Part shown: positions 1 to 9,210 of the stretch, piece after piece
How positions within the stretch are numbered: the first letter of the stretch is position 1
Layout of the letters: every line of letters begins with the position of its first letter
Assembly (NCBI GenBank): GCA_902596355.1
Contig: CACJTS010000010.1
Coordinates: forward strand, 1-33,398
Length of the DNA: 33,398 bases
Source: an uncultured Pelagibacteraceae bacterium
Lineage (GTDB): Bacteria; Pseudomonadota; Alphaproteobacteria; Pelagibacterales; Pelagibacteraceae
Direction of reading: 5' to 3'
Notes under the pieces: model-generated
Told to the model about the DNA's origin: nothing
Database searches by the model: none
What the model saw: only the letters and a program-made list of their open reading frames with translations
Program-made: the position numbers and the translations under genes

Positions 1-1852
1 AGAACAAATTAAAGAGATAGTTGATTGTGAAACACAGTTAAAAACTAAAGGACTTCCTAGGGATTTTTCAGAATTTAATAGAATAAAATCGATAGGATTT
101 TCAGATAAAAAACTTTCAGAATTAACTAAAACGTCTGAAGAAATTATCAGAAGAAAAAGATCAGCACTTAAAATACTTCCGGTTTATAAAAAAGTAGATA
201 CTTGTGCAGCTGAATTCAAATCTTACACTCCTTATATGTACTCAACTTACCAAAGAAATTTTTCAATTAACTCAGAATGTGAAGCTGATCCATCCAATAA
301 GAAAAAAATAATTATTCTTGGAGGAGGTCCAAATAGAATTGGTCAAGGAATTGAGTTTGATTATTGCTGTTGCCAGGCAAGTTTTTCATTAAAAGACGCA
401 GGTTTTGAGACTATAATGGTTAATTGTAACCCTGAAACAGTATCAACAGACTATGATACGAGTGATCGATTATACTTTGAACCTTTAAAAGAGGAATATG
501 TTTTTAACATAATAAAAAAAGAACAAGAAAAAGGAAACCTAATAGGAGTGATAGCTCAGTTTGGTGGCCAAACTCCAATTAAACTTGCTAAATTTTTACA
601 TGACAACAAACTTCCAATTTTAGGAACACAATATACTTCTATAGATTTAGCAGAAGATAGAGACCGATTTAGAAGTTTATTAAATAAATTAAAACTTAAG
701 CAGGCGGAGAGTGGAATTGCAAAGACATTTAACCAAGCAATAAAAATTGCAGATAAAATAGGCTTACCATTAATGGTAAGACCTTCGTATGTTTTAGGTG
801 GAAGAGCAATGGAAATTGTTCATGAAAAAAATCAACTTAAAAAATTTGTTGAGGAAGCATTTAAAGCTGCTGAGGAAAATCCAATTTTGATTGATAAATT
901 TATTGATCATGCAATGGAAGTAGATGTGGATGCCATATCAGATGGAAAACAAGTTCACGTTGCAGGAATTATGCAACATATTGAAGAAGCTGGAATTCAT
1001 TCAGGAGACTCGGCATGTAGCTTACCTCCTGTCTCTATTAAACCATATCTTCTTAAAGAAATAGAAAATCAAACTAAAAAATTAGCGATAGCTTTAAATG
1101 TTAAAGGTTTCATGAATATACAGTTTGCAATTAAAAAAGATGAAATTTATGTAATTGAAGTAAATCCAAGAGCTAGTCGAACAGTTCCTTTCGTATCAAA
1201 AGCAAAAGGATTGCCGCTAGCTAAAATAGCATCAAGAGTAATGGCTGGTGAAAAGTTATCTAAGTTTAATTTAAAAGATAAATCTAAAGGAATGTATGCA
1301 GTTAAAGAAGCTGTATTCCCATTTAATAAATTTCCAAACAGTGACTTATTGTTAGGGCCTGAAATGAAATCAACTGGAGAAGTTATGGGATTTGATAAAA
1401 ATTTTGGAATGGCATTTGCCAAAAGTCAAATCGCAGCAGCTAACTCATTACCAAAACAAGGATTAGCTTTTGTATCTCTCAAAAATAGTCACAAAGATGA
1501 AGGAATAAATTTAGCTAAAGAACTTCTTAAACTTAAGTTTACTTTATGCGCAACGAGAGGAACTGCTGAATATATTCGAAAACATGGAATGAAATGTAAA
1601 ATTATAAATAAAGTAAGCACAGGATCTCCTCATATTGTTGATGTCTTGGACTCTAAAAAAATTGCACTCGTTATTAATACGGGCGGTGGGAAAAGAGAGT
1701 ATAGAGTGAGTGATGCTATCGCTATTAGAAGAGCAGCACTTAAAAATAAAGTTCCTTATTGTACCAATATGTCTACAGCTCAAGCATGTTTAGAAGCAAT
1801 TAAGTCGCTAAAAACAAAAAAATTAGAAGTTACATCTTTACAAGATGTTTAA
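1..1852 (+). CDS. carB: Carbamoyl-phosphate synthase large subunit, C-terminal part (5' end outside window)
   Basis: CarB makes carbamoyl phosphate from bicarbonate, ammonia and two ATP for pyrimidine and arginine synthesis in the cytoplasm. The reading frame is open from base 2, so only about the last 616 of the usual ~1070 residues are here. They cover the end of the first synthetase half, the second ATP-grasp half (GGGPNRIGQGIEFDYC; NCNPETVSTDYDTSDRLYFE; VEVDVDAISDG; IEVNPRASRTVPFVSK) and the C-terminal MGS-like allosteric domain (from about base 1490, NTGGGKREYRVSDAIAIRR). The ATG at 236 is internal, because the upstream codons read as normal CarB sequence. The stop interlocks with the stop of the convergent gene in a shared TTAA. 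carA is not in the window. Identification is firm. Confidence 0.97.
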   Translation, partial: EQIKEIVDCETQLKTKGLPRDFSEFNRIKSIGFSDKKLSELTKTSEEIIRRKRSALKILPVYKKVDTCAAEFKSYTPYMYSTYQRNFSINSECEADPSNKKKIIILGGGPNRIGQGIEFDYCCCQASFSLKDAGFETIMVNCNPETVSTDYDTSDRLYFEPLKEEYVFNIIKKEQEKGNLIGVIAQFGGQTPIKLAKFLHDNKLPILGTQYTSIDLAEDRDRFRSLLNKLKLKQAESGIAKTFNQAIKIADKIGLPLMVRPSYVLGGRAMEIVHEKNQLKKFVEEAFKAAEENPILIDKFIDHAMEVDVDAISDGKQVHVAGIMQHIEEAGIHSGDSACSLPPVSIKPYLLKEIENQTKKLAIALNVKGFMNIQFAIKKDEIYVIEVNPRASRTVPFVSKAKGLPLAKIASRVMAGEKLSKFNLKDKSKGMYAVKEAVFPFNKFPNSDLLLGPEMKSTGEVMGFDKNFGMAFAKSQIAAANSLPKQGLAFVSLKNSHKDEGINLAKELLKLKFTLCATRGTAEYIRKHGMKCKIINKVSTGSPHIVDVLDSKKIALVINTGGGKREYRVSDAIAIRRAALKNKVPYCTNMSTAQACLEAIKSLKTKKLEVTSLQDV

Positions 1853-2514
1853 GGATTTACTTTCCAATCAGTTTCAAAAGTAACGTAATTTACTTGAATA
1901 CAACGTCTTTCTTTAACAATTTTTTTCTTTTCCATACCATGCCATGTATTTGGTCCGCTGGTAAAAAGATAACCATAATTATGTTTGTAAGAAAGTGTCT
2001 TAACTTTCTCTAATTTTTCATTGTAAAAATCAGTTCCTAAATCTTCAGATTCATTTGTTTTATTAACAAATATTAAACCTGACATAAGTTTTTCTTTTAT
2101 ATCGCAATGAGGCTTTAACCAAAAACCCTCTCTATCACATATAACCTCAACCCTAACATATGAATTTGATAAATCTTTATTTATCATTTTAGAAATTGTT
2201 TCGTATGTTTCTTTAGATTGAAGTTCGTTTATAAATTTTACTAAATTTGGAAATTGTGATGCATTTTCTTTATTAATAAAACATCTAAATTTTATTGCTT
2301 GTCCTCCGGAAGCTATACCTTGTCTAAATTCTGCAGCTCCACCATCTATTGCTCTTGTTCCATCATAATTAAGATTATGTTTACTAACATCAGGAATATC
2401 AGCTTTAACTATTTCATCAATTGCTGCATCTGACAAAGCATCACTATACACCCAGTGATTAAAAGGAAAATTATGTTCTTTTGAATTATTTTTAATTGAA
2501 TTTAAAAATGACAT
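1849..2514 (-). CDS. Putative 2-oxoglutarate/Fe(II)-dependent oxygenase
   Basis: This 221-residue protein of unknown substrate carries the signature of the cupin-fold 2OG-Fe(II) oxygenases. I see an iron-binding H-x-D at H136/D138 (KPHCDIKEK), a distal histidine H192 (NTWHGMEKK) and a following arginine, R203 or R204 (KERRCIQVNYV), placed to bind the 2-oxoglutarate carboxylate. This is the expected HxD...H...R order and spacing. There is no signal peptide, so it is probably cytosolic. Its start overlaps the stop of the ELM1-family gene by one base (TAATG), so the two are probably translated together. Possible roles include hydroxylation of a small metabolite, a nucleotide-sugar-linked group or a protein side chain; nothing here decides. 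Family assignment is fairly secure, function is open. Confidence 0.72.
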   Translation of the reverse strand: MSFLNSIKNNSKEHNFPFNHWVYSDALSDAAIDEIVKADIPDVSKHNLNYDGTRAIDGGAAEFRQGIASGGQAIKFRCFINKENASQFPNLVKFINELQSKETYETISKMINKDLSNSYVRVEVICDREGFWLKPHCDIKEKLMSGLIFVNKTNESEDLGTDFYNEKLEKVKTLSYKHNYGYLFTSGPNTWHGMEKKKIVKERRCIQVNYVTFETDWKVNP

Positions 2515-3458
2515 TATAATTGAATTTTTTCTTTAATAATTTTTGCTACTCTATTCGTTTCATCTAATTTTTGATAGTTCCAATTTACAATTTCTTCACC
2601 TAAGTTTCTAGTAATATTTAATTCTCTAAATAAATTTCTAAAATTCTGAAATCTGACGTCTTTTCTTTTTGGTAAAATATTAGCTACATAAATTGGTTTT
2701 CCAGTTAAAGCAACTTCAGATATCATTGAGCTGGAATCACATGTAACAATTATATTTTCTGAAATTGCTAGAGCTGAAAGATAGGCTTTTTTATCAACAT
2801 TCATAATCACAGTGTGATTTTCTCCAAAAAACTCTTTTGCATAGTGTATGGTATTTAATGGCGTTCTCATTGAAGGTATCACCACAAGTTGAAAATCATG
2901 TTTTTTCAATAGTTTGTAAAAAATTGAAAAGATATGCTTCATATTTTTTGTTGAGTAGTCATAATATTTATTAGGACCACCCATTATCAAACACCAAACT
3001 TTTCTATTATCCTGTTTGATATATGAATTTAAATAACTTCTATTTTCTTCAATTTCATTTTCCGTTAAATAGTGAATTGCACCTTTTGTTTTAATTACAT
3101 TTATACCGCTTATCCCATCATGTTCTGGAGCAACGATAAAATCAAAATGATTTAGATCTACTTTTGGATCTTGAATATGAATATTTAAAACTTTTTTTTT
3201 TGAAATACTTTTTAAGTGTATTGAGGGAATCACGCTTTTTCTTCCGCATGAAATAATTACATCAAAATCAGACTCGTTTATTTTTTGATAAACATTTTGT
3301 GATATTGGAGTTAATTTTGGAGGAACAATTTTCCAAAAATTATTTAGTTCAACCTTATGGTGTGTGAAATCTAAATCTAAAGCTTTGGCTAAACCTTCTA
3401 CCTGGCTTATCATGCCATGCATTCCCTGGGTTAATAAAATACCTTTTAATTTAGACAT
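2514..3458 (-). CDS. ELM1-family (DUF1022) protein, glycosyltransferase-like
   Basis: This 314-residue protein resembles the mitochondrial fission ELM1 family, which is widespread in alphaproteobacteria and has a GT-B glycosyltransferase-like fold. The N-terminus (LLTQGMHGMISQVEGLAKAL) and the block near residues 238-257 (VTCDSSSMISEVALTGKPIY) match the family's conserved segments, the second being where GT-B enzymes bind a nucleotide sugar. IMGGPNKYYDYS near the middle is also typical. The bacterial function is not established to my knowledge; a role in envelope glycan work is an inference from fold. It is the first gene of a two-gene unit with the 2OG oxygenase. Its start codon lies only 21 bp from the divergent trxB start. 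Confidence 0.8.
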   Translation of the reverse strand: MSKLKGILLTQGMHGMISQVEGLAKALDLDFTHHKVELNNFWKIVPPKLTPISQNVYQKINESDFDVIISCGRKSVIPSIHLKSISKKKVLNIHIQDPKVDLNHFDFIVAPEHDGISGINVIKTKGAIHYLTENEIEENRSYLNSYIKQDNRKVWCLIMGGPNKYYDYSTKNMKHIFSIFYKLLKKHDFQLVVIPSMRTPLNTIHYAKEFFGENHTVIMNVDKKAYLSALAISENIIVTCDSSSMISEVALTGKPIYVANILPKRKDVRFQNFRNLFRELNITRNLGEEIVNWNYQKLDETNRVAKIIKEKIQL

Positions 3459-3464
3459 TAATCA

Positions 3465-3472
3465 CTATATAG
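3465..3472. promoter_or_regulatory. Palindromic -10-like element shared by elm1-like gene and trxB
   Basis: The 21 bp between the two divergent start codons contain CTATATAG, a perfect 8-bp palindrome almost exactly in the middle. TATATA can be read as a -10 hexamer on either strand. Its distance to each ATG is about 8 bases, which would give transcripts with almost no leader. I find no good -35 hexamer at 16-18 bp in either direction, so this is tentative. Confidence 0.35.
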
Positions 3473-3479
3473 CTTTCAT

Positions 3480-4424
3480 ATGAGTCAAAATCCAACTAAA
3501 CACACAAAAGTGTTAATAATTGGATCCGGCCCTGCCGGATACACTGCAGCAGTTTATGCTGCTCGTGCAATGTTAAATCCCATTTTGGTTTATGGATCTG
3601 AGCCAGGAGGACAATTAACAACTACAACTGATGTTGAAAATTATCCAGGATTTTCTGAAGTTATTCAAGGACCATGGTTAATGGATCAGATGAAAGAACA
3701 AGCAAAAGCAGTTGGAACTGAAATGATTGAGGACCATATTGGATCTGTAAATTTAAAAAGCTCACCGTTTGAAGCAATTGGTGATAGTGGTCAGAAATAC
3801 ACTGCTGATAGTATTATTATATCTACTGGGGCACAAGCTAGATGGTTAAATATAAAATCAGAACAAGAATTTAGAGGTTTTGGAGTTTCAGCATGTGCTA
3901 CATGCGATGGTTTCTTTTTTAAAGATAAAGAGGTTGCAGTAGTTGGTGGAGGAAATGCTGCTGTAGAAGAGGCAATGTTTCTCACAAAGTTTGCTTCAAA
4001 AGTAAAATTAATTCACAGAAGAGATAGTCTAAGGGCTGAAAAGATGCTTCAAAAAAAATTAATGGAAAATAAAAAAATAGAAATTATTTGGGATTCGGTG
4101 GTTGAAGATGTAATTGGTGATAAAGATCCTAAAAATGTTAAAGGTTTAAAAATTAAAAATGTAAAAACAAATAATGTAGAAGAATTAAAACTAGATGGTG
4201 TTTTCATTGCAATTGGTCACGATCCTGCAACTAAACTTTTTAAAGATCAGTTGGAAATGGACAATGAGGGTTATTTAGTTACTAAACCAGATTCTACAGA
4301 GACAAATGTTCCTGGTGTTTATGCAGCTGGAGATGTAAAAGACAAAACATTTAGACAAGCTGTAACCGCTGCAGGTATGGGATGTATGGCAGCATTAGAA
4401 GCTGAAAAATTCCTATCTCACTAA
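3480..4424 (+). CDS. trxB: Thioredoxin-disulfide reductase
   Basis: TrxB passes electrons from NADPH through FAD and a redox disulfide to thioredoxin, keeping cytosolic thiols reduced. The 314-residue length is normal. Visible parts are the FAD-binding GSGPAG at residues 15-20, the redox-active CATC at Cys139/Cys142 (ACATCDGFFF), the NADPH-binding GGGNAAVEEA just after it, and the C-terminal FAD motif AAGDVKDKTFRQAVTAAG. No Shine-Dalgarno sequence precedes the ATG. Its last 12 bases overlap the 3' end of the convergent reductase gene. Identification is firm. Confidence 0.97.
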   Translation: MSQNPTKHTKVLIIGSGPAGYTAAVYAARAMLNPILVYGSEPGGQLTTTTDVENYPGFSEVIQGPWLMDQMKEQAKAVGTEMIEDHIGSVNLKSSPFEAIGDSGQKYTADSIIISTGAQARWLNIKSEQEFRGFGVSACATCDGFFFKDKEVAVVGGGNAAVEEAMFLTKFASKVKLIHRRDSLRAEKMLQKKLMENKKIEIIWDSVVEDVIGDKDPKNVKGLKIKNVKTNNVEELKLDGVFIAIGHDPATKLFKDQLEMDNEGYLVTKPDSTETNVPGVYAAGDVKDKTFRQAVTAAGMGCMAALEAEKFLSH

Positions 4425-5066
4425 TTCAGCAATCTCATTTGATTCAAATATACTTTGATTAATATTTTCATTTGCCAGCTTTACCATTGCTTTAGCGACT
4501 ATTTCTGCCCTAATTGGTCTCATTTTTCTTAAAGGTCCAACTAATATTGGGGTTAAAAATTTAAATAATATTATACCAAATTTTTCACCTATTCTTTTTT
4601 CTTTTCTATTTCCCAATAAGAAAGATGGTCTCATGATCCCAATTTTATCAAAATTTTGATTTTTAATTTCTTGCTCAACTAATCCTTTGAATTTTAAATA
4701 ATCACCTGAACTTTTTGGGTCTGCATACCCAGATGAAACAAAAAAAAATGATTTAATTGAATTTGATTTAGCGATTTGAGCAATCTGTCTAGGAATATTC
4801 AGTTCAATTCTTTCATATTCATTTTTATTAGGTGAATTTTTTCTTGTTGTACCAATACAAAAAAAACAGTCTTCACCTGTAATATCATTTCTATACTTTT
4901 CTAAATCATTAAAATCAGTTTCAATAATTTCAATTTTTGGATTTATAAGTTCTATTTTTGAACGAACAAAAATCTTTATTTTTGAATAATTTGAATTCAG
5001 GATAAGTTGATTAACAAGATGCCCCCCAACTAAACCTGATGAACCAAACACTAAGGCTGTTTTCAT
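4413..5066 (-). CDS. NAD(P)-binding Rossmann reductase, HTATIP2/TIP30-like
   Basis: This 217-residue atypical short-chain dehydrogenase has the NAD(P)-binding loop GSSGLVG (GxxGxxG, residues 8-14) straight after the first beta strand. It also has a VSSGYADPKSSGDYLKFKG segment near residues 108-125 that supplies the Ser and YxxxK catalytic residues. The short length and overall pattern fit the HTATIP2/TIP30 or NAD-dependent epimerase group, whose bacterial substrates are mostly unknown. It starts inside the stop of the upstream aminotransferase gene (TAATG), so the two form a translationally coupled pair. The neighbour does not tell its substrate. Confidence 0.78.
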   Translation of the reverse strand: MKTALVFGSSGLVGGHLVNQLILNSNYSKIKIFVRSKIELINPKIEIIETDFNDLEKYRNDITGEDCFFCIGTTRKNSPNKNEYERIELNIPRQIAQIAKSNSIKSFFFVSSGYADPKSSGDYLKFKGLVEQEIKNQNFDKIGIMRPSFLLGNRKEKRIGEKFGIILFKFLTPILVGPLRKMRPIRAEIVAKAMVKLANENINQSIFESNEIAELVR

Positions 5067-6265
5067 TAACTTAAGGATTTACAAAAACTAGAAATTTTAT
5101 CCATTGCTTTCTTAAGATTATCCATTGATGTTGCATAAGAAATTCTGAAAAAACCTTCTAAACCAAATGCAGAACCCTGGACTACAGCAATTCCACTATT
5201 CTCTAATAATGATTGAACAAAATCAGTATCAGATTTAATTTCATTTCCATTTGAATCTTTTTTACCCATTAAACCTTTGCAACTTGGAAAAACATAGAAC
5301 GCTCCATCTGGATTCAGACATTCAATTCCATCTATCGCATTTAAAGCATTAACCACAAAATCTCTTCTCTCCTGAAACGAGTTTGCTCTTTCTTTAATAA
5401 AACCTTGTGTTCCGCTTAGTGCCTCAACTGCAGCTGCTTGGCTAATAGAGGAAGGATTAGTTGTTGATTGTGATTGAATTTTAGCAATAGCTTTAACAAT
5501 ATCTTTTGGACCAGCTGCATACCCTATTCTCCAGCCTGTCATTGAGTAAGCTTTACTTACACCATTCATTGTAAGCACCCTATCTTTTAAACTATTAATT
5601 TGAGCAATTGTAAAAAATTTAAAACCCTCATAAGTCACGTGCTCATAAATATCATCGCTCAAAATATACACATGATTATGTTTTTCTAAGATTGCTGCAA
5701 TTGCTTTGATATCTTGCTCTGAATAACATGCTCCAGTTGGGTTTGAAGGAGAATTAAGAATAATCCATTTAGTTTTTGGAGTTATAAATTTTTCTAGATC
5801 AATTGGATTTATTTTAAAACCTTGTTTTTCATCACATTCCATTATCACTGGTTTTCCTCCAGCTAATAAAACCATATCGGGATAAGAAACCCAATAAGGA
5901 GCAGGAACTATAACTTCATCACCTTCGTTTAATGTGGCCATCATTGCATTATAAATTACATGCTTACCACCAGCACCAACTGTAATTTGATCAGTTGTAT
6001 AATCTAAATTATTTTCTTTTTTAAATTTTTCTACAATCGCTTTTTTCAATGCTGGAGTACCATCTACTGCAGTGTATTTTGTATCACCATCGTTAATAGC
6101 TTTTATAGCTGCTTGCTTAATGTTATCTGGAGTATCAAAATCTGGTTCCCCTGCACCTAATCCAATAACATCTTTTCCAGCAGCTTTTAATTCTCTTGCT
6201 TTTTGAGTAACAGCAATAGTAGGTGATGGTTTAATCTTCTTTAAACTGTCTGATATTATGCTCAT
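5066..6265 (-). CDS. aspC: Class I/II pyridoxal-phosphate aminotransferase (aspartate aminotransferase type)
   Basis: This enzyme probably transfers the amino group between aspartate and 2-oxoglutarate, with PLP as cofactor. It belongs to the Igamma/Ib-like group common in alphaproteobacteria (SDSLKKIKPSPTIAVTQKAR; GLGAGEPDFDTPDNIK). The PLP lysine is Lys238 in GVSKAYSMTGWRIGYAAGP, with SPSNPTGACYS and the C-terminal FRISYATS arginine also present. I chose the ATG at 6265, giving 399 residues: the family normally begins here, and the 18 extra upstream codons (from 6319) are unlike the family and would overlap uvrB. No Shine-Dalgarno site is seen. Amino-donor specificity cannot be fixed from sequence, so the symbol is provisional. 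Confidence 0.9.
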   Translation of the reverse strand: MSIISDSLKKIKPSPTIAVTQKARELKAAGKDVIGLGAGEPDFDTPDNIKQAAIKAINDGDTKYTAVDGTPALKKAIVEKFKKENNLDYTTDQITVGAGGKHVIYNAMMATLNEGDEVIVPAPYWVSYPDMVLLAGGKPVIMECDEKQGFKINPIDLEKFITPKTKWIILNSPSNPTGACYSEQDIKAIAAILEKHNHVYILSDDIYEHVTYEGFKFFTIAQINSLKDRVLTMNGVSKAYSMTGWRIGYAAGPKDIVKAIAKIQSQSTTNPSSISQAAAVEALSGTQGFIKERANSFQERRDFVVNALNAIDGIECLNPDGAFYVFPSCKGLMGKKDSNGNEIKSDTDFVQSLLENSGIAVVQGSAFGLEGFFRISYATSMDNLKKAMDKISSFCKSLS

Positions 6266-6301
6266 TGAAATATAAATAAATTCTACTACCTTGTTTAATA
6301 T

Positions 6302-8476
6302 ATGGAAAATACTTATCAAGATTTAATTACAGATATTCAGAGTAAAAATCCTAAAATAGGTGGAAAACTAGAGGGTGGAAAAAAATTCAAAATTAAATCT
6401 GATTTTAAACCTGCTGGTGATCAGCCTGAAGCGATAAAAAAATTAGTAAATGGTGCTAACAAAGATCAATTTAATCAAGTTTTACTTGGTGTAACAGGAT
6501 CTGGAAAAACTTTTACTATGGCTAAAGTTATTGAAGCTACCAATAGACCTGCCTTGATTTTAGCTCCAAATAAAACTCTTGCTGCTCAACTTTATGGGGA
6601 AATGAAAACCTTTTTTCCTGACAATGCTGTTGAATATTTCGTTTCATACTATGACTATTACACTCCTGAAGCTTACGTCCCAAGATCAGACACATATATA
6701 GAGAAAGAAGCCTCTATTAATGAGCAGATTGACCGAATGAGACACTCAGCTACAAGGTCTCTTTTAGAAAGAGATGATGTTTTAATTGTAGCAAGTGTTT
6801 CGTGTATCTACGGATTAGGTTCAGTTGAAGCGTATAGTAAAATGACACTAACTCTTCAAAAAAATTATGACTACAATAGAGAAGAAATAATCAAATCTTT
6901 AGTTGCTCTACAATATAAAAGAAATGATCAAAATTTTTATAGAGGAACATTTAGAGCAAGAGGAGAATATTTAGAAATATTTCCTTCTCATTTAGAAGAT
7001 AGAGCTTGGAGACTTTGTCTATTCGGGGATAAATTAGAACAGATAGAAGAGTTTGATCCGTTAACTGGTGATAAAGTAAGAGAATTAAGTTTAGTAAAAG
7101 TTTATGCTAATAGTCACTACATCACCCCAAAACCTACAATTGAGCAAGCAGTAATTAATATTAAAAAAGAATTAGAAGTTACTTTAAAAAAACACCGTGC
7201 TGAAAATAAATTATTAGAGGCACAAAGATTAGAAGAAAGAACTAAATTTGATCTTGAAATGATTGAGGCAACTGGATCTTGTGCTGGTATTGAAAACTAT
7301 TCAAGATTTTTGTCAGGAAGAAAACCAGGCGAACCCCCTCCTACTCTTTTTGAATACTTTCCTGATAATACTTTAATATTTGTAGATGAGTGCCACGTTA
7401 CAGTTCCTCAACTTAATGGAATGTATAAAGGAGATAGATCAAGAAAAAGTACTCTAGCAGAATATGGATTTAGACTTCCTTCGTGTATGGATAATAGACC
7501 ATTAAAATTTGAAGAATGGGACTTAATGAGAACTCAAACAGTATTTGTTTCAGCAACTCCTGGACCATGGGAGTTGGAACAAACAAAAGGTAATTTTATA
7601 GATCAGGTAATTAGACCAACAGGATTAATTGATCCTCCTGTAGAAGTAAGACCTGCAAAAAATCAAGTGGATGATTTAATGCATGAATGTAAACGAGTTA
7701 TAGAAAATAATCATAGAGTATTAGTAACCACACTAACTAAAAAAATGGCTGAGGATTTAACTGAATATCTTCATGAGAATGGAGTCAAAGTAAGATACCT
7801 GCACTCAGATATTGATACACTAGAAAGAATTGAAATCATGAGAGATTTAAGAATGGGTGTATTTGATGTTTTGGTTGGTATTAATTTATTGAGAGAAGGA
7901 TTGGATATTCCTGAATGTGCATTAGTTGGAATTTTAGATGCTGATAAGGAAGGTTTTTTGAGATCTGAAACTTCTTTAATACAGACAATAGGAAGAGCAG
8001 CACGAAACGTTGATGGCAAAGTAATTTTATATGCTGACAAAGAGACAAAAAGTATAAAAAAAGCAATTGCTGAAACTGATAGAAGAAGAAAAATTCAATT
8101 AGCTTATAACAAGAAACACAAAATAGATGCAAAGTCGGTAAAAAAAGATATCAGCGATATTCTAGAAAGTGTCTATGAGAAAGATTACGTCAAAATAAGC
8201 GAGGGTTCAAATATTGGTGGAAATCTTAAAAAACATCTCAAAGGCTTGGATAAAAAAATGAAAGAAGCTGCATCTAATTTAGAGTTTGAAGAAGCTGCTA
8301 AAATACGAGATGAAATAAGAAAATTAGAGAGCACCGAATTAGAAATTACATTAAATCCAAAAATAAGGCAGTATGATGTAAAAAATAAGCTTTATCCAAA
8401 AGGAAGATCTACTATGGGTATGCCAGGCACTAAAGTTACAAAAAAAAGAGATAAAAAATGGAAGCACGTAAAATAA
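6302..8476 (+). CDS. uvrB: Excinuclease ABC subunit B
   Basis: UvrB is the damage-verifying helicase-like subunit of nucleotide excision repair. It receives the lesion from UvrA and recruits UvrC. The 724 residues include Walker A GVTGSGKT (63-70), the beta-hairpin region [16 protein letters not shown] (115-130), the DECH Walker B (about 362-365), the later helicase motifs ([24 protein letters not shown]) and a C-terminal UVR coiled coil (about 650-690, [18 protein letters not shown]) that docks UvrC. It heads a tight plus-strand operon that also holds uvrC. I looked upstream for an alphaproteobacterial LexA box (GTTC-N7-GTTC) and found none, so SOS control is not evident. Confidence 0.98.
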   Translation: MENTYQDLITDIQSKNPKIGGKLEGGKKFKIKSDFKPAGDQPEAIKKLVNGANKDQFNQVLLGVTGSGKTFTMAKVIEATNRPALILAPNKTLAAQLYGEMKTFFPDNAVEYFVSYYDYYTPEAYVPRSDTYIEKEASINEQIDRMRHSATRSLLERDDVLIVASVSCIYGLGSVEAYSKMTLTLQKNYDYNREEIIKSLVALQYKRNDQNFYRGTFRARGEYLEIFPSHLEDRAWRLCLFGDKLEQIEEFDPLTGDKVRELSLVKVYANSHYITPKPTIEQAVINIKKELEVTLKKHRAENKLLEAQRLEERTKFDLEMIEATGSCAGIENYSRFLSGRKPGEPPPTLFEYFPDNTLIFVDECHVTVPQLNGMYKGDRSRKSTLAEYGFRLPSCMDNRPLKFEEWDLMRTQTVFVSATPGPWELEQTKGNFIDQVIRPTGLIDPPVEVRPAKNQVDDLMHECKRVIENNHRVLVTTLTKKMAEDLTEYLHENGVKVRYLHSDIDTLERIEIMRDLRMGVFDVLVGINLLREGLDIPECALVGILDADKEGFLRSETSLIQTIGRAARNVDGKVILYADKETKSIKKAIAETDRRRKIQLAYNKKHKIDAKSVKKDISDILESVYEKDYVKISEGSNIGGNLKKHLKGLDKKMKEAASNLEFEEAAKIRDEIRKLESTELEITLNPKIRQYDVKNKLYPKGRSTMGMPGTKVTKKRDKKWKHVK

Positions 8477-9210
8477 TTATTACTGGTGGAGCAACTCGAA
8501 TGGGTGCTGCGATTGCAAGAAAATTATCTGGTCCTAATAAAGAAATCTTAATCCATTACAATAAATCAAAATTAAAAGCAGAAAAATTAAAAAAAGAATT
8601 ATCTAACAAAGGTACAAAAGTATACTTAGTCAAAGGTGATTTAAGCAAAGAAACTGATATAAAAAAAATAATTAAATTTGCAAAATCAAAACTAAAATTT
8701 TTTGATTGTCTTGTTAATAACGCTTCTTTATTTGAAAATGATAAATTAGAAAATTTTTCATTAGATAGTTGGAGTAAGCATTTAAGAACTAATTTAAGAG
8801 CGCCTGCATTATTAACTAAAGAATTCGCTAAAAATGTTAAAGGTAGAAACAATAATATTATAAATATTATTGATCAAAGAGTTTTTAAATTAACCCCTTA
8901 CTTTTTTTCATACACTATTAGCAAAACTGGTTTGTATACTTTAACAAAAACTAGCGCTATGAGTTTGGCTCCAAGTATAAGAGTAAATGCAATTGCACCT
9001 GGACCCACTATAAAAAATCAAAGACAATCTGAAAAACATTTCAAAAAGCAATATTTAGCAACCCCTCTTAAAAGACAAGTTGATGTGGAGCAAATTTGTA
9101 ATGCTGTTGACTTTTTTATTAAAAATATATCTATTACTGGTCAAGTTTTGGCTATTGATAGCGGTCAAAATCTTAACTGGCAAACACCAGATGTAATGGG
9201 CAAAGAATGA
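8458..9210 (+). CDS. folM: Pteridine reductase-type short-chain dehydrogenase (FolM-like)
   Basis: This 250-residue SDR has the arginine-type NADPH loop TGGATRMG (residues 9-16) of pteridine reductases in place of the usual TGxxxGxG. It has Tyr152-x3-Lys156 (YTISK), and where ordinary SDRs have a catalytic Ser it has Asp139 (NIIDQ). The 13-residue Asp-to-Tyr gap equals that of Leishmania PTR1 (Asp181/Tyr194), by recollection of the family. NNAS and AIAPGP motifs are also present. It likely reduces dihydromonapterin and/or dihydrofolate, as E. coli FolM does. It overlaps uvrB by 19 bp and its stop overlaps folB in ATGA. The coupling to folB strongly supports a pterin role; a general SDR remains possible. 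Confidence 0.82.
   Translation: MEARKIIITGGATRMGAAIARKLSGPNKEILIHYNKSKLKAEKLKKELSNKGTKVYLVKGDLSKETDIKKIIKFAKSKLKFFDCLVNNASLFENDKLENFSLDSWSKHLRTNLRAPALLTKEFAKNVKGRNNNIINIIDQRVFKLTPYFFSYTISKTGLYTLTKTSAMSLAPSIRVNAIAPGPTIKNQRQSEKHFKKQYLATPLKRQVDVEQICNAVDFFIKNISITGQVLAIDSGQNLNWQTPDVMGKE

Noticed and set aside
6266-6301. LexA/SOS box upstream of uvrB
   Set aside because: Neither GTTC-N7-GTTC nor its reverse is present in the gap.
6266-6319. In-frame 18-codon N-terminal extension of the aminotransferase
   Set aside because: It is unlike the family, would overlap the start of uvrB, and the ATG at 6265 matches the usual start exactly.
7771-8132. Two minus-strand open frames inside uvrB
   Set aside because: They lie wholly within conserved helicase motifs of uvrB and have no recognisable features.
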